NCBI RefSeq assembly: GCF_900119075.1
Contig: NZ_FPIP01000003.1
Location: 248,001-312,000 of the forward strand
Length of the DNA stretch: 64,000 nt
Reading direction: 5' to 3'
DNA from: Ruminococcus flavefaciens
Lineage (GTDB): Bacteria > Bacillota > Clostridia > Oscillospirales > Ruminococcaceae
Position numbers and translations under genes: made by a program. The notes beneath the pieces were generated by a model that did not search any database, had not been told where the DNA came from, and saw only the letters and a program-made list of their open reading frames with translations. Position 1 is the first letter of the stretch. Each line of letters begins with the position of its first letter. This document shows positions 50,860 through 60,656 of the stretch, in pieces.

Positions 50860-51732
50860 TTGAGAACAGCAAATAACTGGAAGGACTATAAGATATTAGA
50901 TACATCGGACGGCGAAAAGCTGGAAACATGGGGCGGCGTAAGCCTTGTGCGCCCCGATCCCCAGATAATCTGGAAGACCGAGCGCACCGATCCACTGTGG
51001 AAAACAGCCGACGGACACTATCACCGCTCAAATCAGGGCGGCGGCAAGTGGGAGTTCCGCAAAAGACTGTCCGAGTCTTGGAATATAAGCTACGGCGACC
51101 TTACCTTCAATATCCGTCCCACAGGCTTCAAGCACACGGGACTTTTCCCCGAGCAGGCTGTGAACTGGGATTTCATGGCGGATAAGATAAGGAATGCAGG
51201 CCGCGAGATAAACGTGCTGAACCTGTTCGCTTACACAGGGGGAGCTACCCTAGCCTGTGCAGCGGCAGGTGCTTCTGTGTGCCATGTTGACGCTTCAAAG
51301 GGTATGGTGCAGTGGGCGCGTGACAACGCGGCAGCTTCGGGACTTACCGAAAAGCCTATCCGATGGATAGTGGACGACTGCGAGAAGTTTATCGCCCGTG
51401 AGATACGCCGCGGCAGAAAGTATGACGCGGTCGTCATGGATCCCCCAAGCTACGGCAGAGGTCCGGGAGGCGAGGTCTGGAAGCTTGAAAACTGCGTTTA
51501 TGACCTTGTGAAGCTATGCTCGGGAGTTCTCTCCGACGATCCGCTTTTCTTCCTGATTAACAGCTATACTACGGGACTTTCACCCTCGGTAATGGGCTAT
51601 ATACTGGGAACAGTCCTCACGGATAAATTCGGCGGCAGCGTAAGCTTTGACGAGATAGGACTTCCAGTAAAGTCAACGGGAATGACCTTGCCCTGCGGCT
51701 CCACTGCGATCTGGCAAGCTGAGCCAGCTTGA
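50860..51732 (+). CDS. Class I SAM methyltransferase, RlmI-like core without PUA domain
   Basis: A 290-residue protein with SAM-binding VLNLFAYTGGATLACAAAG and the catalytic MDPPSYGRG motif of the RlmI/RlmK C5-cytosine methyltransferases. The N-terminal PUA domain of RlmI is missing; instead about 90 residues of another kind precede the fold. TTG 50860 is the start, behind AAGGAG at normal spacing. Likely an rRNA methyltransferase, though the target base is unknown. Confidence 0.8.
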   Translation: MRTANNWKDYKILDTSDGEKLETWGGVSLVRPDPQIIWKTERTDPLWKTADGHYHRSNQGGGKWEFRKRLSESWNISYGDLTFNIRPTGFKHTGLFPEQAVNWDFMADKIRNAGREINVLNLFAYTGGATLACAAAGASVCHVDASKGMVQWARDNAAASGLTEKPIRWIVDDCEKFIAREIRRGRKYDAVVMDPPSYGRGPGGEVWKLENCVYDLVKLCSGVLSDDPLFFLINSYTTGLSPSVMGYILGTVLTDKFGGSVSFDEIGLPVKSTGMTLPCGSTAIWQAEPA

Positions 51733-51813
51733 CCGCTTCCACGTTGACGCTCGTAAACTCGCTTACTGTTATAAAAAACGATGATCTTACATCGCTTACA
51801 GCACTTAATGATA

Positions 51814-51960
51814 TGTAGGGGCGAACAGTGTTCGCCCGAGAGTAACGATGTAATTTTAAATGACCAACTGTAGGGTAGCCCGCCCTCGGGCTACCGAGAA
51901 TGATGAAATGATATTATGTATCAATTGTAGGGACGAATATTGGGCGTCCGAAACAATGTT
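51814..51960. repeat. Three TGTAGGG-family hairpins in a 248-base gap
   Basis: Unit 1 (51814-51837): TGTAGGGGCGAACA-GTGTTCGCCC. Unit 2 (about 51862-51897): CCAACTGTAGGGTAGCCCG-CCCTCGGGCTACC. Unit 3 (about 51922-51953): CAATTGTAGGGACGAATAT-TGGGCGTCC. They lie between the methyltransferase and the DUF6440 gene. Nothing else is seen in this gap. Confidence 0.75.
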
Positions 51961-51980
51961 TTTATGATATAGGAGAAAAA

Positions 51981-52181
51981 ATGGGAAAAGAAGAAAGATT
52001 TGTAAGGATATACAGTCAGAGAACCGCATTAAGAGTGACCGAAATACTTGTTGATACTGTAACAGGGGTAAATTATATGTATCACGCATGGACAAATACA
52101 GGCGGTCTTACGGTAATGCTTGACAAGGACGGCAAACCTGTGGTCTCGTCTCCTGACGAGATAAAAGCAATGAAGAAATAA
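51981..52181 (+). CDS. DUF6440-type small protein
   Basis: A 66-residue protein with ILVDTVTGVNYMYHAW and GGLTVMLDKDGKPV, the pattern of DUF6440, a small Firmicute family of unknown function. It starts behind ATAGGAG and ends 9 bases before ecfA1, so it is probably co-transcribed with the ECF genes. Probably a single small beta-rich domain; no membrane segment. Confidence 0.65.
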   Translation: MGKEERFVRIYSQRTALRVTEILVDTVTGVNYMYHAWTNTGGLTVMLDKDGKPVVSSPDEIKAMKK

Positions 52182-52190
52182 AGGGGAAAT

Positions 52191-53042
52191 ATGGAAAATA
52201 TAATCGAAATAAAAGGTCTGCACTTTGCCTATGACGCCGACGACGAGGAAAAGAAGTCCGTCGAAGTCCTCAAGGGCATAGACCTTGACATAAAGCAGGG
52301 GGAGTTCGTAGCGGTGCTCGGGCACAACGGCTGCGGAAAATCCACCCTTGCCAAACATCTGAACGCTATACTGCTCCCCACCGAGGGAACTGTCATAGTG
52401 GACGGCATAGACACAAAGGACGAGGACAAGCTTTTCGAGCTCCGTCAGAGGGCAGGAATGGTGTTCCAGAATCCCGACAACCAGATAGTTTCGTCTGTTG
52501 TTGAGGAGGACGTGGCATTTGCCCTTGAAAACCTCGGCGTACCCTATGAGGAAATGCGCCGACGAGTGGACGAGAGCCTCAAAGCCGTGGGTATGTACGA
52601 TTACAGGCTGCACTCGCCAAGTCAGCTCTCGGGCGGACAGAAGCAGCGAGTGGCTATCGCAGGCATTATCGCCATGCAGCCCAAGTGCATAATCCTCGAC
52701 GAGCCTACTGCTATGCTGGATCCGCAGGGACGAAAGGAAGTTCTTGCCACAATACATCGCATGAACCGCGAGCAGGGCATAACCATAGTCCTCATCACAC
52801 ACTATATGGACGAGGCTGCGGACTGCGACCGCGTTGTGGTCATGGACAAGGGACAGGTAGTTCTTGACAATGTCCCTGAGAAGGTCTTCTCACAGGTGGA
52901 AAAGCTCAAGGCTATCGGGCTTGACGTGCCGCAGGTAACAGAGCTTGTCTGGGAGCTCCGCAAGGCTGGCTGTGATATCTCTCCCGAGATAATCACGGAA
53001 AAGGACTGCGTGGCGGCGATAGAAAGGCTGTTTAGCAACTGA
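52191..53042 (+). CDS. ecfA1: Energy-coupling factor transporter ATPase 1
   Basis: A 283-residue ABC ATPase of a group II ECF importer that shares one energy module among several vitamin- or metal-binding S components. Walker A is GHNGCGKST, the signature is [13 protein letters not shown], and Walker B is [11 protein letters not shown]. The C-terminal domain after 220 is typical of EcfA. No S-component gene is beside it, as usual for group II modules. Confidence 0.94.
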   Translation: MENIIEIKGLHFAYDADDEEKKSVEVLKGIDLDIKQGEFVAVLGHNGCGKSTLAKHLNAILLPTEGTVIVDGIDTKDEDKLFELRQRAGMVFQNPDNQIVSSVVEEDVAFALENLGVPYEEMRRRVDESLKAVGMYDYRLHSPSQLSGGQKQRVAIAGIIAMQPKCIILDEPTAMLDPQGRKEVLATIHRMNREQGITIVLITHYMDEAADCDRVVVMDKGQVVLDNVPEKVFSQVEKLKAIGLDVPQVTELVWELRKAGCDISPEIITEKDCVAAIERLFSN

Positions 53043-53081
53043 GTACATGGTACTCGCAAAGGAAAGAAAAGGAGAATAGAA

Positions 53082-53945
53082 TTGGCAATCCTTGAAACAC
53101 AGGAGCTTACATACACCTACAGCGTTGGTACACCCTTTGAAAAGACCGCTGTAGACCATGTGAGCCTTAAAATAGAAGAGGGCGAAATGGTAGGCGTCAT
53201 GGGGCATACAGGCTCAGGCAAATCCACGCTTATACAGCATTTCAACGGACTTCTCAAGCCCACGTCGGGCAAGGTGCTCCTTGAAGGCAAGGACATCTGG
53301 GCTGACAAGGACAAGATACGTGACGTCCGCTTCAAGGTGGGACTTGTTTTCCAGTACCCCGAGTATCAGATATTCGAGGAGACCGTCTACAAGGACATCG
53401 CCTTCGGTCCCAAGAATATGGGACTTGATGAAGCTGAGATAAAGCGCCGCGTATATGAGACAGCCCATGATATCGGGCTCAAAGAGGAGCTTCTCGAACG
53501 CTCTCCCTTTGAGCTCTCGGGCGGTCAGAAGCGCCGCGTTGCCATCGCAGGCGTAATGGCTATGGAGCCCAAGGTGCTCATACTGGACGAGCCCACCGCA
53601 GGTCTTGATCCTGCGGGACGAGACAAGATACTCGACCACATCAGGCGCTATCACGAGCGCACCAAGAATACAATACTCATAGTTTCTCACAGCATGGAGG
53701 ACATAGCCACATTTGCGGACAAGATACTTGTCATGAGCAAGGCTAAGCTCTTCTGCTACGACGAAACGGTCAATGTCTTTGCAAGAGCCGATGAGATATC
53801 AGATATCGGTCTTGACGTACCACAGATAACAAAGGTCTTCGGAGAACTCAGGCGCAGAGGTCTGGACTTCGGCAAAGAGGTCTATACAGTGGGCTATGCC
53901 CGCGACCTGCTTCTGAAGCACCTGAAGGACAGGGAGGTACGCTGA
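53082..53945 (+). CDS. ecfA2: Energy-coupling factor transporter ATPase 2
   Basis: A 287-residue ABC ATPase, partner of EcfA1. Walker A is GHTGSGKST, signature LSGGQKRRVAIAG, Walker B VLILDEPTAGLD. TTG 53082 is the start, behind AAGGAG. Its stop overlaps the ecfT start by one base. Confidence 0.94.
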   Translation: MAILETQELTYTYSVGTPFEKTAVDHVSLKIEEGEMVGVMGHTGSGKSTLIQHFNGLLKPTSGKVLLEGKDIWADKDKIRDVRFKVGLVFQYPEYQIFEETVYKDIAFGPKNMGLDEAEIKRRVYETAHDIGLKEELLERSPFELSGGQKRRVAIAGVMAMEPKVLILDEPTAGLDPAGRDKILDHIRRYHERTKNTILIVSHSMEDIATFADKILVMSKAKLFCYDETVNVFARADEISDIGLDVPQITKVFGELRRRGLDFGKEVYTVGYARDLLLKHLKDREVR

Positions 53946-54751
53946 TGCTGAGAGATATCACCATAGGACAGTACTTCCCCGGGAACAGCATTATCCACAG
54001 GCTTGATCCCCGATTCAAGATAGTAATAACCCTGCTCTATATCATCATGCTCTTTTCGGGAGGGCATTACATCTGTCTCCTTATAGGAGCTGTGTATACC
54101 TTCGGAGCTATACTCCTTTCGGGCATACCGATGAAGATGTTCTGGAAGAGCGTGAAGCCCCTTTTGCCGTTCCTGCTCATAACAGCAGCGCTGAATCTGC
54201 TGCTCATGGGTACGGGAGAGGTGATTTGGCAGTGGAAATTCCTTAAAATAACCGAAAACGGACTGAATACCAGCGTATTCATGGTCATCAGGATAGTGCT
54301 CCTCATTATGGGAAGCTCCCTGCTGACCTATACAACGTCCCCTATAACACTTACAGACGCTATCGAGCGGCTGCTCTCGCCGCTGAGAAAGATAAAATTC
54401 CCTGTACATGAGCTTGCTATGATGATGTCCATTGCGCTCAGATTCATACCAACGCTCATCGAGGAAACTGACAAGATAATGTCGGCACAGAAAGCCCGTG
54501 GAGCCGAAATAGACACAGGAAGCTTCACGACGAGAGCAAAGAACCTCATATCCATACTTGTGCCCCTGTTCATATCCGCATTCAGACGTGCGGACGAGCT
54601 TGCCACAGCTATGGAGTGCCGCTGCTATCACGGCGGTGAGGGCAGAACAAGACTGAGACAGCTCAAATCTGCTCCGAGAGACTATATCGCACTTGCCATA
54701 ACCGTTCTTTTCCTTGCAGGAGTAATAGTTCTTGGCATTATACTGGGATAA
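53945..54751 (+). CDS. ecfT: Energy-coupling factor transporter transmembrane protein
   Basis: A 268-residue membrane subunit that couples the two ATPases to the S component. It has about five to six membrane helices; the coupling helices carry the conserved Ala-Arg-Gly motifs, here KARGAE and MECRCYHGG in place of the more usual ARG/xRG second motif. Opening GQYFPGNSIIHRLDPRFK is typical. Group II ECF modules usually lead straight to truA; here a large yfhO-type gene stands between. Confidence 0.93.
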   Translation: MLRDITIGQYFPGNSIIHRLDPRFKIVITLLYIIMLFSGGHYICLLIGAVYTFGAILLSGIPMKMFWKSVKPLLPFLLITAALNLLLMGTGEVIWQWKFLKITENGLNTSVFMVIRIVLLIMGSSLLTYTTSPITLTDAIERLLSPLRKIKFPVHELAMMMSIALRFIPTLIEETDKIMSAQKARGAEIDTGSFTTRAKNLISILVPLFISAFRRADELATAMECRCYHGGEGRTRLRQLKSAPRDYIALAITVLFLAGVIVLGIILG

Positions 54752-54796
54752 CAGCTCTTGGTAAGATATTACAGATAAAAACAAGAAAGGACAGAG

Positions 54797-57703
54797 ATGA
54801 ACAAAGAAGAAAAGCGAGCCGCCGCCCGACTTCGCTGGGAGCGGTTCAAGAAGGGAAAATTCTACTGGATACTATACGAAAAAGGCATACTCTATTTTAT
54901 TCTGTCATTCCTTATCCCTTTCAGCATACTCTGGTATGCTTTCGGGAGCTATGGGATACATCCCTTCGGAGACAGACAGATACTTGTAGTTGACCTCTGG
55001 CATCAGTATTACCCGTTTTTTCGCGTAGTGCGCGAAAAGCTGATAAACGGCGGTTCGTTCCTCTACTCATGGGAAAACGGACTGGGCACCAATTTCCTTT
55101 CCCTTATTTCGTACTATGCAGCAAGTCCGCTGAACTGGCTGTCGGTATTCTTTGACGACGACCACGTCCGCGACGCAATGACATTTATCCTGAGCTGCAA
55201 GATAGGCTTCGCAGGAGCGTTTTTCAGCACTTTCCTGCGGTATACCTACAAGCGCAAGGATTTTTCAATATGTATGTTCTCGGTGATGTACGCCCTTTGC
55301 AGCTATACGCTGGGCTATTACTGGAACGTTATGTGGTTCGACACAGTGGCGCTTTTCCCGCTGGTAATGCTGGGTATCGTAGCGCTCTGCCGCGAGGGAA
55401 AGTGGAAGGTCTTCACCATAGCGCTCATGCTTTCGCTGGTGGCTAATTACTATATCGGCTATTTCACCTGTATTTTCTCGGTATTTATGTTTGCTTCTGC
55501 GAGCATAATAGAGTGTAAGGGCATAAAGGACTGGTTCAGGAAGCTTTTCCTGATGATACGCTCGTCAATTATCGGAGTAGGTCTCGGCGGCTTCATGCTG
55601 CTGCCTGCGTACTTCGGTCTGAAGCTGACCTACAGCGCCAACAACACCATGCCGAGGGATATATCCTTTTACGAGGACTGGAGAAAGATATTTGCACATC
55701 TTCTCTCCTATGACGCGCCCACAAAGGTTGACGGACTGCCGAACTTTGCCTGCGGAATGTTAGCGGTACTCCTTTTCGGAGTATTCCTCTTCTCATTCGG
55801 CATAAAGATAAGAGAAAAGATATCATCGCTGCTCATGCTGGCGCTTATCGCCGTGAGCTGCAATATGAATATCCTCAACTTTATCTGGCACGGCTTCCAC
55901 TTCACCAACCAGATACCATACCGCTTCGCCTTTATATTCAGCTTTGTGCTGGCGGCGGCGGCATACAGAGCCTACGACATCATACTTTCAAGGGGCATAA
56001 AGATATACCAGCTTGTGCTTATGGTCATAGCTCCCGTGGCGGTGGTCGTGCTCAATTACTATGCAGCAGGGAAGAAATTCGAGTTTGACGGTGCGCTGAG
56101 AAGCTCTGTTATCATAACGGGAGCATTCTGGCTCATATTCATAGCGGCGAAGATATTCCCGTTCAAGACGCCGAAAATGCGCAACGCCATGATGACGCTG
56201 GCACTTGCGGCGGCATTATTCAGTGAGTTTGTAAGCAATGCGCAGATAGGCGCCAAAACTGTTGATAATACAAGCTATAACGATTATCCTACAAGATATG
56301 AGGAGGTAGAGGAGCTTCTCGAATGTACGAGAAAAACGGACAAGTCACTGTTCTATCGCACCGAGATGTCCCAGACCTACACACTCAACGACAGCGCACT
56401 CTACGGGTACCGCGGTCTGTCGCAGTTCTCATCGTCGGCTAACGTTTCCGTTACCACGCTGTGCAAGCGCTTGGGACTTTACGCTTCCGAGGCTGGCAAC
56501 AGATACTACTACAGAACGTCAACTCCCGTGGTGAATTCCCTTATGGGAATAAAATACATCATCAAAAAGGACGGCGAGCTCAATTCCGAGGAATGGGTGC
56601 TCGAAAAGATACAGACTGCGGACACGACGAATCTCTATGAGAACCGTTATCCGCTGGCGCTGGGATTCATGGTGGACGAGAATATTCTCAATATGGTGGA
56701 TAACAGCGGCGCCAATCCCTTTGAGTACCAGAACGAGCTTATCAGATGCGCCACAGGCGTTGAGGAAAAGCTTTTCGTAGCACAGCCCGTTGCTCTTGCA
56801 GAGTATGACGGACTTGAGGTCACCAAAAACGGCTACGGAAACTACACCTTCCAGAATGAGACCGACCAGCCTACGGGCAGTGCCATTTATACATTTGACT
56901 GTATCGACGGCAGCTACCTCTACGGTTATGCAAACGGTACGGGCGGAACCTGCGACTCGCTTGAGATAAAGTGCGGCGACGTCCTCATAGACTCGGGCAA
57001 GCTCATTGACAGCTACCCCATAGTTTTCCCAATGGGAAACGGACAGGGCGGCGAGAGCTCCACAGTCAGGATAATCTCCAACGAGAAGCATAAGTCGGGC
57101 AATTTCAAGATAATGGTATATGCTTTAAGTCAGGATACCTTTGAAAAAGCCTACTGTGCGCTCGCAGATGAACAGCTCCGCATAAAGCGCTTCAAGGATA
57201 CCGATATACTGGGCTCTGTTGAAGCAAAGCGCGACGGGATAATGTTCCTGTCGATACCCTATGAAAAGGGCTGGAGCGTATATATCGACGGCGAAAAGGC
57301 AGAGACCTTCAAGCTTTTGCAGGCTGTGCTGGGCGTAAGAGTCACCGCAGGCAGGCACGATATCGAACTGAAGTATACTCCCGAGGGCTTCCCTCTGGGT
57401 GTTACTATATCTTTACTCAGCTTTGTGCTGTTCGTATTCTGTATCGTCTGTGACCGCAGACGCAGGATACGCCGACAGACGCTGGCAGCTGAAGCTGCGG
57501 CGGCTAAGGCAGCGGCAGAGCAGGAGGAAAATCCCTACAGGCAGGGAGCTGCTATCTATGACCAGCTTGGTATCCCCGATCCTATGGATATAATCGGACG
57601 GGTAGAGGATTCCGAGGTAGTGCTCTATGACGGCAGCGAAACGGCTGAAAAGGAGGCGGATAATGCGCAATCTGAAAGTGATGATAGCCTACAGAGGCAC
57701 TAA
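54797..57703 (+). CDS. YfhO-family large membrane protein
   Basis: A 968-residue protein with about 12-13 membrane helices in residues 25-490, a large extracytoplasmic domain (about 500-860), and one more helix near 870-890. A cytosolic tail rich in Ala, Glu and Arg follows. The signature YSWENGLGTNFLSLISYYAASPLNW fixes it in the YfhO family (GT-C fold), some members of which glycosylate lipoteichoic acid using polyprenyl-linked sugars. It breaks the usual ecfT-truA link and its end overlaps truA by 41 bases. Confidence 0.88.
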   Translation: MNKEEKRAAARLRWERFKKGKFYWILYEKGILYFILSFLIPFSILWYAFGSYGIHPFGDRQILVVDLWHQYYPFFRVVREKLINGGSFLYSWENGLGTNFLSLISYYAASPLNWLSVFFDDDHVRDAMTFILSCKIGFAGAFFSTFLRYTYKRKDFSICMFSVMYALCSYTLGYYWNVMWFDTVALFPLVMLGIVALCREGKWKVFTIALMLSLVANYYIGYFTCIFSVFMFASASIIECKGIKDWFRKLFLMIRSSIIGVGLGGFMLLPAYFGLKLTYSANNTMPRDISFYEDWRKIFAHLLSYDAPTKVDGLPNFACGMLAVLLFGVFLFSFGIKIREKISSLLMLALIAVSCNMNILNFIWHGFHFTNQIPYRFAFIFSFVLAAAAYRAYDIILSRGIKIYQLVLMVIAPVAVVVLNYYAAGKKFEFDGALRSSVIITGAFWLIFIAAKIFPFKTPKMRNAMMTLALAAALFSEFVSNAQIGAKTVDNTSYNDYPTRYEEVEELLECTRKTDKSLFYRTEMSQTYTLNDSALYGYRGLSQFSSSANVSVTTLCKRLGLYASEAGNRYYYRTSTPVVNSLMGIKYIIKKDGELNSEEWVLEKIQTADTTNLYENRYPLALGFMVDENILNMVDNSGANPFEYQNELIRCATGVEEKLFVAQPVALAEYDGLEVTKNGYGNYTFQNETDQPTGSAIYTFDCIDGSYLYGYANGTGGTCDSLEIKCGDVLIDSGKLIDSYPIVFPMGNGQGGESSTVRIISNEKHKSGNFKIMVYALSQDTFEKAYCALADEQLRIKRFKDTDILGSVEAKRDGIMFLSIPYEKGWSVYIDGEKAETFKLLQAVLGVRVTAGRHDIELKYTPEGFPLGVTISLLSFVLFVFCIVCDRRRRIRRQTLAAEAAAAKAAAEQEENPYRQGAAIYDQLGIPDPMDIIGRVEDSEVVLYDGSETAEKEADNAQSESDDSLQRH

Positions 57704-58424
57704 GTACCACGGCTTTCAGCGGCAGAGCAATGCCGTGACCGTGCAGGAAACTCTCGAAGCCAAGCTTTCAAAGGTGCTCAACGAGCCTGTGACCATAACA
57801 GGCTGCTCGCGGACGGATACGGGAGTCCACGCCAATATGTTCTGCTTTAATGTGAAAACCAGCAGCAAAATAAACTGCCTCGGCTTTTGCAGGGGCGTAA
57901 ACGGCGAGCTTCCCGACGATATATCCATTCTCAGCTGCGAGGACGTGCCTCTTGATTTTCATGCGCGGTTCGACTGTAAGGGAAAGGAGTATGTCTATAA
58001 GATACATTGCAGCGAGTCGAAAAATCCCTTTGCGGCAGACCTTATGCTGCATTACAGGAGAAAATTCGACATAGAGGCTGCAAGGAGAGCTTCTCAGTAT
58101 TTCGTGGGAACACATGATTTCTCTTCGTTTTGTGCCGACTGCACAAATGTTTCAACCACTGTGAGGACGATTTATTCCTTCAGAATAGAAAATAGTGGAG
58201 ATTCTGTGATAATGCTTGTAAAAGGCAACGGTTTTTTGTATAATATGATTAGGATAATGGCAGGCACTCTTTTGGATGTCAGCGAGAAGCGCATAGCTCC
58301 TGATGATATACCTGCTATTATGGAAGCAAAGGACCGCCTTAAGGCGGGCAGAACAGCTATGGCTCACGGGCTGTATCTGAACCGAGTGTTCTACAGCGAA
58401 GAGGAGCTTCTGAAAGATACATAA
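57663..58424 (+). CDS. truA: tRNA pseudouridine synthase A
   Basis: A 253-residue enzyme that isomerises uridines 38-40 in the anticodon arm. The catalytic aspartate is D52 in GCSRTDTGVHA. The two-domain fold is complete, ending with the NRVFY segment. ATG 57663 is preferred (site AAGGAGG inside yfhO), giving a 41-base overlap; a longer open frame of 12 codons exists. The ecf-truA linkage is standard for Firmicutes. Confidence 0.94.
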   Translation: MRNLKVMIAYRGTKYHGFQRQSNAVTVQETLEAKLSKVLNEPVTITGCSRTDTGVHANMFCFNVKTSSKINCLGFCRGVNGELPDDISILSCEDVPLDFHARFDCKGKEYVYKIHCSESKNPFAADLMLHYRRKFDIEAARRASQYFVGTHDFSSFCADCTNVSTTVRTIYSFRIENSGDSVIMLVKGNGFLYNMIRIMAGTLLDVSEKRIAPDDIPAIMEAKDRLKAGRTAMAHGLYLNRVFYSEEELLKDT

Positions 58425-58453
58425 AAAGGAACAAGGATAAGGAGGTGCCGAGC

Positions 58454-59626
58454 GTGCCTAAAATGTACGACGCCGACGACATCGTCGATCAGAAGAATCG
58501 AAAAAGGCGGCGGAAAAGGCTGAGACGGTTTTTGACGATACTGCTGGTTGCAGCTCTTGGTACGGGACTTTATTTTACCCGTGACAAGTGGTATAATAAG
58601 CTTAGGGGAATAGGTGAACAGTACAGAACTATTGTAAATACAGGCCAGCTGGCAGAGGGAAACTTCCCGATAGAGGTCAGCGGCGGCGGCGATTATCAGC
58701 TTGTCTCATCAGGCAAGAAGATGATCGTGCTAAGCGATACATACACCTACTTTTATGATACTGACGGAAATCTTTTGAAGCGTCGTCAGCATACTTACAC
58801 CAATACGGTGCTTCGCGCAGCAGGCGGAAAGGCTCTGCTGTACGAACAGGGCGGAAATGAATTCAGCGTCGAGGACGATGAACAGATCCTCTACACTAAG
58901 ACATTCGCCGATAAGCAGATCCTGTTTGTCAGGATCAGCGACGAAGGCTATACAGCCGTGGTCACCACTTCGGAGAACTACAGCTGTGAGCTGGAGGTAT
59001 ATGACAAAAGGGGAAATGGCATATACAAAAGACAGTGTATCGAAAAGGTCAGCGACCTCAGCTTCATAAACGGAAGCAAAGGCTGCGTGCTGAGCTATAT
59101 CTCAGCTGAAAACGGTCAGCTCGTTACAAATGTTCAGGAAATAAGCTTTACTGAAAAAGGAGAGAAATGGACCTCTCCCGGTCTTAATACTGTCGGTCTT
59201 GACGTTTACGGCTTCGGCAGCGGAGCTTTCGTCTTTGGCGCAGACGCCTGCGGTTATATTGACAGCAGCGGTCAGATAAGTTCCTATTACTCATATGACG
59301 GCAAATGCGTTGCAGGTGCAAGCGAAAACGGAAACTCAGCAGTAATCGTAAACAACGAGGACAGAAGAAAGTATGTTATGGCATTGTTTACAGGTTGTGA
59401 TTCAGAGCCCCTTATCGTAGAGCTCAGTGAGCCCTCGGTCGATGTTGCCATATACGAGGACCTTGCCTATGTAATGTGTCAGGGCAATATCAAAGCCTAT
59501 GATTTCAAGGGCGGACTTCGCTCTATCGCGGAGGTAAGCGATTCCTACACGGGCTTTGTACGCAATGAGGAGCATATTTTCCTGAAGGGCTATAATAAAA
59601 TAGACCGTATAGACTATGAAAGCTGA
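58454..59626 (+). CDS. Membrane-anchored DUF5711-like beta-propeller protein
   Basis: A 390-residue protein with a very basic N terminus (KNRKRRRKRLRR), one membrane helix (about 25-43 from this start) and a long extracytoplasmic domain of repeated beta-strand units, probably a beta-propeller. It matches what I know of DUF5711. GTG 58454 stands 8 bases from GGAGG; a GTG 9 bases upstream overlaps that site and is unlikely. Followed by a CvpA-like membrane gene. Function unknown. Confidence 0.72.
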   Translation: MPKMYDADDIVDQKNRKRRRKRLRRFLTILLVAALGTGLYFTRDKWYNKLRGIGEQYRTIVNTGQLAEGNFPIEVSGGGDYQLVSSGKKMIVLSDTYTYFYDTDGNLLKRRQHTYTNTVLRAAGGKALLYEQGGNEFSVEDDEQILYTKTFADKQILFVRISDEGYTAVVTTSENYSCELEVYDKRGNGIYKRQCIEKVSDLSFINGSKGCVLSYISAENGQLVTNVQEISFTEKGEKWTSPGLNTVGLDVYGFGSGAFVFGADACGYIDSSGQISSYYSYDGKCVAGASENGNSAVIVNNEDRRKYVMALFTGCDSEPLIVELSEPSVDVAIYEDLAYVMCQGNIKAYDFKGGLRSIAEVSDSYTGFVRNEEHIFLKGYNKIDRIDYES

Positions 59627-59675
59627 CCATGCACTGTGAATATTCTAATTCTCGAAGGGAGGCTGCGCCGTTCTC

Positions 59676-60590
59676 TTGACAGGCGCATATAGTATGGGTG
59701 TACAATTCTGGTGGTTTTACGATGTTATCGCAGTTGCTGTGGTACTCGTCAGCATTTTCATTTCAGTCCGCAAGGGACTTATGAAGGCAGTTGCAACTCT
59801 GATAGGACTTGTTCTTTCTGCGGTGATCGCTTTTTCAGCAGGCGGTCCTGTTGCAGAGCTTATGTATGAGCAGTCGGAAAAGAGCAGCAATGTCAAAAAG
59901 TATGAATTAAGTCTGGAAAGTGTGGACTTTATCAGCGATCTTGGTAATCAGCTCGAAACTCTCGGTTATAATATCAGAATAGACAGCGATGAGCTGAGAA
60001 AAGCTTTTAACGATGAGAACGATCCCGAAAAGAAGATATACAAATACGTCAATAATATAAACAGTAAGAAGGTCGATGAAGAAAGCATCTTTATCAATAA
60101 GCTCCATGAGAGCTATGCTGTTGTTATCAGCAATTATATCGCAAAGAAGAGTAACGCATATTCTGCTGAATATGGCGCAGAGGAAATAAGAAAGCACCCT
60201 GAAAAGACATATGAGCTCGCAGAACTCCTTGACGATCAGGATACAAAGCGTCCTGCGGCGCAGTATGTTTCCGATACTTTCCTCAAAAAGCCATATATGA
60301 CGCAGACTAAGCTTTTAGTAATGGTGATCATTTTTGCAGTGGGAGCTATTATTTCTGTTGTGATAGGCATTTCCGTAGGACGCAAGCACGGTCCTATGGG
60401 CGGATTGGTAGAAGGTGTCATAAGCGGTATCCTTGGTATCGCAGTAAGCGTTACTTGCATAATTTTTATTGCATTGCTGATACGCTTATATGTAGTGATG
60501 GGAAACGACAAGATGTTGTTCTTCAATCACGAGGCCATAGAAAGTACTTATGTATTCAAGTATTTCTATGAGTTTATCTCAGGGCTCTGA
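59676..60590 (+). CDS. CvpA-family membrane protein
   Basis: A 304-residue protein. Two N-terminal helices with the CvpA-like pattern FYDVIAVAVVLVSIFISVRKGLMK precede a soluble, highly charged loop (about 75-210) and two more helices. The loop is larger than in classical CvpA. The start is uncertain: TTG 59676 lies 13 bases from AAGGGAGG; ATG 59694 is further away. A stem (TCAGGGCT / AGCCCTGA) spans the stop codon but has no T-run. CvpA homologues are linked to purine-dependent growth and membrane stress; the precise role here is unknown. Confidence 0.7.
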   Translation: MTGAYSMGVQFWWFYDVIAVAVVLVSIFISVRKGLMKAVATLIGLVLSAVIAFSAGGPVAELMYEQSEKSSNVKKYELSLESVDFISDLGNQLETLGYNIRIDSDELRKAFNDENDPEKKIYKYVNNINSKKVDEESIFINKLHESYAVVISNYIAKKSNAYSAEYGAEEIRKHPEKTYELAELLDDQDTKRPAAQYVSDTFLKKPYMTQTKLLVMVIIFAVGAIISVVIGISVGRKHGPMGGLVEGVISGILGIAVSVTCIIFIALLIRLYVVMGNDKMLFFNHEAIESTYVFKYFYEFISGL

Positions 60591-60656
60591 TAAGCCCTGA
60601 AAAGTCTGCCTTGGGGGGTGGACTATCATTGAATAACTTACAGGAGGAACTGCCTG

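Noticed and set aside
60591..60656. CtsR operator ahead of clpE
   Set aside because: No tandem GGTCAAA-type heptads are present in the gap.
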